NCBI GenBank assembly: GCA_900757485.1
Contig: CAAEOA010000164.1
Span: forward strand, 1 to 7,393
Reading direction: 5' to 3'
From: Oscillospiraceae bacterium
GTDB lineage: Bacteria > Bacillota > Clostridia > Oscillospirales > Ruminococcaceae
Length of the DNA stretch: 7,393 nucleotides
Below the pieces are notes generated by a model. It was not told where the DNA came from. It worked only from the letters and a program-made list of their open reading frames with translations, and ran no database searches. Both the position numbers and the translations under genes were made by a program. This document shows, piece by piece, positions 5,592-7,393 of this stretch. Position 1 is the stretch's first letter, and each line of letters starts with the position of its first letter.

Positions 5592-7393
5592 ATGGCAAAC
5601 GAAAAAGAAACACAAGAAAACCAACAAGAAAATAAGACCGCCGGAGCAGCTCCCAAAAATCCGGCGATGAATAAAAAAAGAACGCCTGCACAGGGAAAAA
5701 GCACAAAACCTCAGCAAAGCAAAACGGCTGCCCTGAAACAGGAGAAGAGTGCAAAAAAACCGCAAAGCACTCAAGTGAAAAAAGAAAAGACTGCCGAAAA
5801 GCCGAAGAGAACCGGAAGTAATTCCGGAAGGAGCGGCACCAAAATGCCGAAAACCGCAGCAAAAGCAGCAGCTGCGGCAAAAACAACAATGACTGAAAAT
5901 TCCAGTAACGTCAGTGATATGCGGCAGCCGCCGGCTCGAAGAGCAGTGAAAAAAACACCGATTCGGATTATTCCGTTGGGCGGATTGAGTGAGATCGGAA
6001 AGAACATGACGTTGTATGAGTGCGGTCAGGATATGTTTATTGTGGACTGCGGACTCAGTTTCCCGGATCCCGATATGCTGGGAGTGGATCTGGTTATTCC
6101 CGACTTTACGTTTGTGGAGCAGAATGTAAGTAAAATTCGGGGTATTGTGCTGACACACGGGCACGAAGACCACATCGGCGGACTTGCTTATCTGCTGAAA
6201 AAAATTAACTGCCCGGTATATGGTACTAAGCTGACTTTGGGCTTAGTGGAAGGAAAACTGAAAGAACACAATTTGCTTGGTAAGGTCAGCTTAAATGTGG
6301 TAGCTCCCAGACAGACCATAAAGCTCGGCTGTATGGCAGTGGAGTTTATCAGGGTGAACCATTCTATCCCGGACGCAGTGGCATTGGCAATTCATACACC
6401 GGCAGGTGTTATTATACAGACAGGAGATTTTAAGATAGATTATACTCCTATTGAAAGCGAAGTCATTGATTTAGGACGGTTTGCCGAACTGGGAAATCGT
6501 GGTGTGCTTTGTCTCCTGTCCGACTCGACAAACGCAGAACGTCCCGGCTCCTCGATGAGTGAGAGCAAGGTCGGAAATTCTTTTGATGCGCTCTTTAAAA
6601 CTGCGGGCAATCGCCGCATCATTATTGCAACATTTGCTTCCAATATTCATCGGGTGCAGCAGATTGTAGATAACGCGGTGCGGTATAATCGTAAAATCGC
6701 AGTATCCGGCAGGAGTATGGTCAACGTTGTGACCAAGGCGCTGGAGCTAGGGTATTTGAATATCCCGGATGGAGTGCTTATTGATATTGATGCGATCGGG
6801 AGATATCCGTCGGATCAGATTATTGTTATTACAACAGGCAGTCAGGGTGAGCCGATGGCGGCGCTGTCCCGCATGGCATCGGGCGATCACCGTATGGTAT
6901 CTGTCACTGCTGAAGATTTTATCATCATTTCGGCAAATCCGATACCGGGAAATGAAAAGCATGTCAACCGTGTGGTCAATGAGCTGATGAAGTTCGGGGC
7001 TGAGGTCATTTATGAGACGATGTACGAGGTGCATGTATCCGGACACGCTTGTCAGGATGAGTTGCGGTTAATGCTGACTTTAACAAAACCGAAGTTCTTC
7101 ATGCCGGTACACGGTGAGTTTAAACACCTGAAAAAGCATGCCGGTATTGCCAAAACAGTCGGTATTCCCGAAAGCAATATCTACATCGGGGAGATTGGTC
7201 AGGTCATTGAGCTTGACGGAGTATCTATGAAAAAAGTAGGAACCGTTACAGCCGGTAAAGTGTTGGTAGACGGATACGGTGTGGGTGATGTAGGCTCTAT
7301 CGTATTGAAAGACCGTAAACATTTGGCAGAGGACGGCTTGATTATTGTAGTTGCCACCATTGAGCGGGAATCGGGCGCTGTCATGGCGGGACC
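5592..7393 (+). CDS. rnj: Ribonuclease J with a basic N-terminal extension (3' partial)
   Basis: RNase J is a metallo-beta-lactamase/beta-CASP ribonuclease with endo- and 5'-3' exonuclease activity, central to RNA turnover and rRNA processing in Firmicutes. The frame stays open for 600 codons and leaves the window; by comparison with Bacillus RNase J1 (555 aa) about 70 residues are missing. The zinc ligands are intact: H189-G-H191-E-D193-H194, H257, D279 and H507 in MPVHGE. H485 in HVSGHA and the blocks DSTNAERPG (311-319), ASNIHRVQQI (349-358) and GSQGEPM (from 416) are also typical. Residues 1 to about 119 precede the catalytic core (from IRIIPLGGLSEIGKN). They are rich in Lys, Ala, Gln, Pro, Thr and Ser, including AAKAAAAAK, and are almost surely disordered and RNA- or partner-binding. 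RNase J1 has no such extension. An in-frame ATG at 5844 (M85) has its own Shine-Dalgarno. Promoter and leader lie upstream at 5147-5591. Confidence 0.95.
   Translation, partial: MANEKETQENQQENKTAGAAPKNPAMNKKRTPAQGKSTKPQQSKTAALKQEKSAKKPQSTQVKKEKTAEKPKRTGSNSGRSGTKMPKTAAKAAAAAKTTMTENSSNVSDMRQPPARRAVKKTPIRIIPLGGLSEIGKNMTLYECGQDMFIVDCGLSFPDPDMLGVDLVIPDFTFVEQNVSKIRGIVLTHGHEDHIGGLAYLLKKINCPVYGTKLTLGLVEGKLKEHNLLGKVSLNVVAPRQTIKLGCMAVEFIRVNHSIPDAVALAIHTPAGVIIQTGDFKIDYTPIESEVIDLGRFAELGNRGVLCLLSDSTNAERPGSSMSESKVGNSFDALFKTAGNRRIIIATFASNIHRVQQIVDNAVRYNRKIAVSGRSMVNVVTKALELGYLNIPDGVLIDIDAIGRYPSDQIIVITTGSQGEPMAALSRMASGDHRMVSVTAEDFIIISANPIPGNEKHVNRVVNELMKFGAEVIYETMYEVHVSGHACQDELRLMLTLTKPKFFMPVHGEFKHLKKHAGIAKTVGIPESNIYIGEIGQVIELDGVSMKKVGTVTAGKVLVDGYGVGDVGSIVLKDRKHLAEDGLIIVVATIERESGAVMAG
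5812..5846 (+). promoter_or_regulatory. Possible internal translation start in rnj
   Basis: Inside the extension a perfect hairpin, CCGGAA-GTAA-TTCCGG (5812-5827, GNRA-type loop), is followed directly by AAGGAG (5828-5833), 10 nt and an in-frame ATG (5844-5846). Initiation here would give an RNase J lacking the first 84 residues but keeping the whole catalytic core. The match could be by chance, since the codons also read as an ordinary Gly/Ser/Arg stretch. Confidence 0.4.

Noticed and set aside
5565..6173. A long minus-strand open frame opposite the rnj N-terminus, with overlapping shorter ones
   Set aside because: It mirrors the Lys/Ala-rich extension and the catalytic start of rnj, and its Phe/Ser/Leu-rich product is what the reverse complement of such codons gives.
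1..7393. CRISPR arrays, tRNA or rRNA genes, transposases, prophage genes
   Set aside because: I saw no regularly spaced repeats, cloverleaf pattern, conserved rRNA segment or mobile-element protein in the window.

Overview
This 7.4-kb window looks like the chromosome of a low- to mid-GC Firmicute, probably a clostridial (Oscillospiraceae/Ruminococcaceae-like) organism. This is inferred from strong purine-rich Shine-Dalgarno sites, near-consensus sigma-A promoters, an RNase J gene, separate hisI and hisE genes at the end of a his operon, and a nucleotidyltransferase/phosphohexomutase-like fusion of a kind familiar from Clostridia. No species can be named from the sequence alone.

Layout. (1) Positions 1-1241, plus strand: the tail of a histidine biosynthesis operon, hisF (5' end outside the window), hisI and hisE, closed by a long hairpin at 1256-1288. 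(2) Positions 1290-2480, minus strand: a visibly AT-richer two-gene cassette. A secreted beta-rich protein of unknown function (256 aa) is followed after 37 bp by an 88-aa protein with two membrane segments. A perfect TTGACA-N17-TATAAT promoter drives it. (3) Positions 2365-2718: a 354-bp divergent intergenic region. (4) Positions 2719-5043, plus strand: a 774-aa sugar-phosphate nucleotidyltransferase with a hexapeptide-repeat middle and a phosphohexomutase-like C-terminal half whose catalytic motifs are eroded. It is followed by a 16-bp hairpin. (5) Positions 5087-5591: a gene-free leader region with a strong promoter at 5147-5175 and several hairpins, two of which carry the same 15-nt motif. 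(6) Positions 5592-7393, plus strand: ribonuclease J, running off the window, with a basic low-complexity N-terminal extension of about 115 residues and a well-placed internal ribosome binding site.

How the genes relate. The his genes carry out successive steps of histidine synthesis (HisE, then HisI, later HisF). The fusion protein probably supplies or senses a nucleotide sugar for surface polysaccharide, and RNase J processes and degrades RNA. The minus-strand pair is unrelated to these and looks like an accessory insertion. A secreted effector or bacteriocin-like protein with a small membrane partner is a reasonable but unproven reading. The items most worth a second look are that cassette, the degenerate mutase domain, and the unusual 5' region and N-terminus of the RNase J gene.
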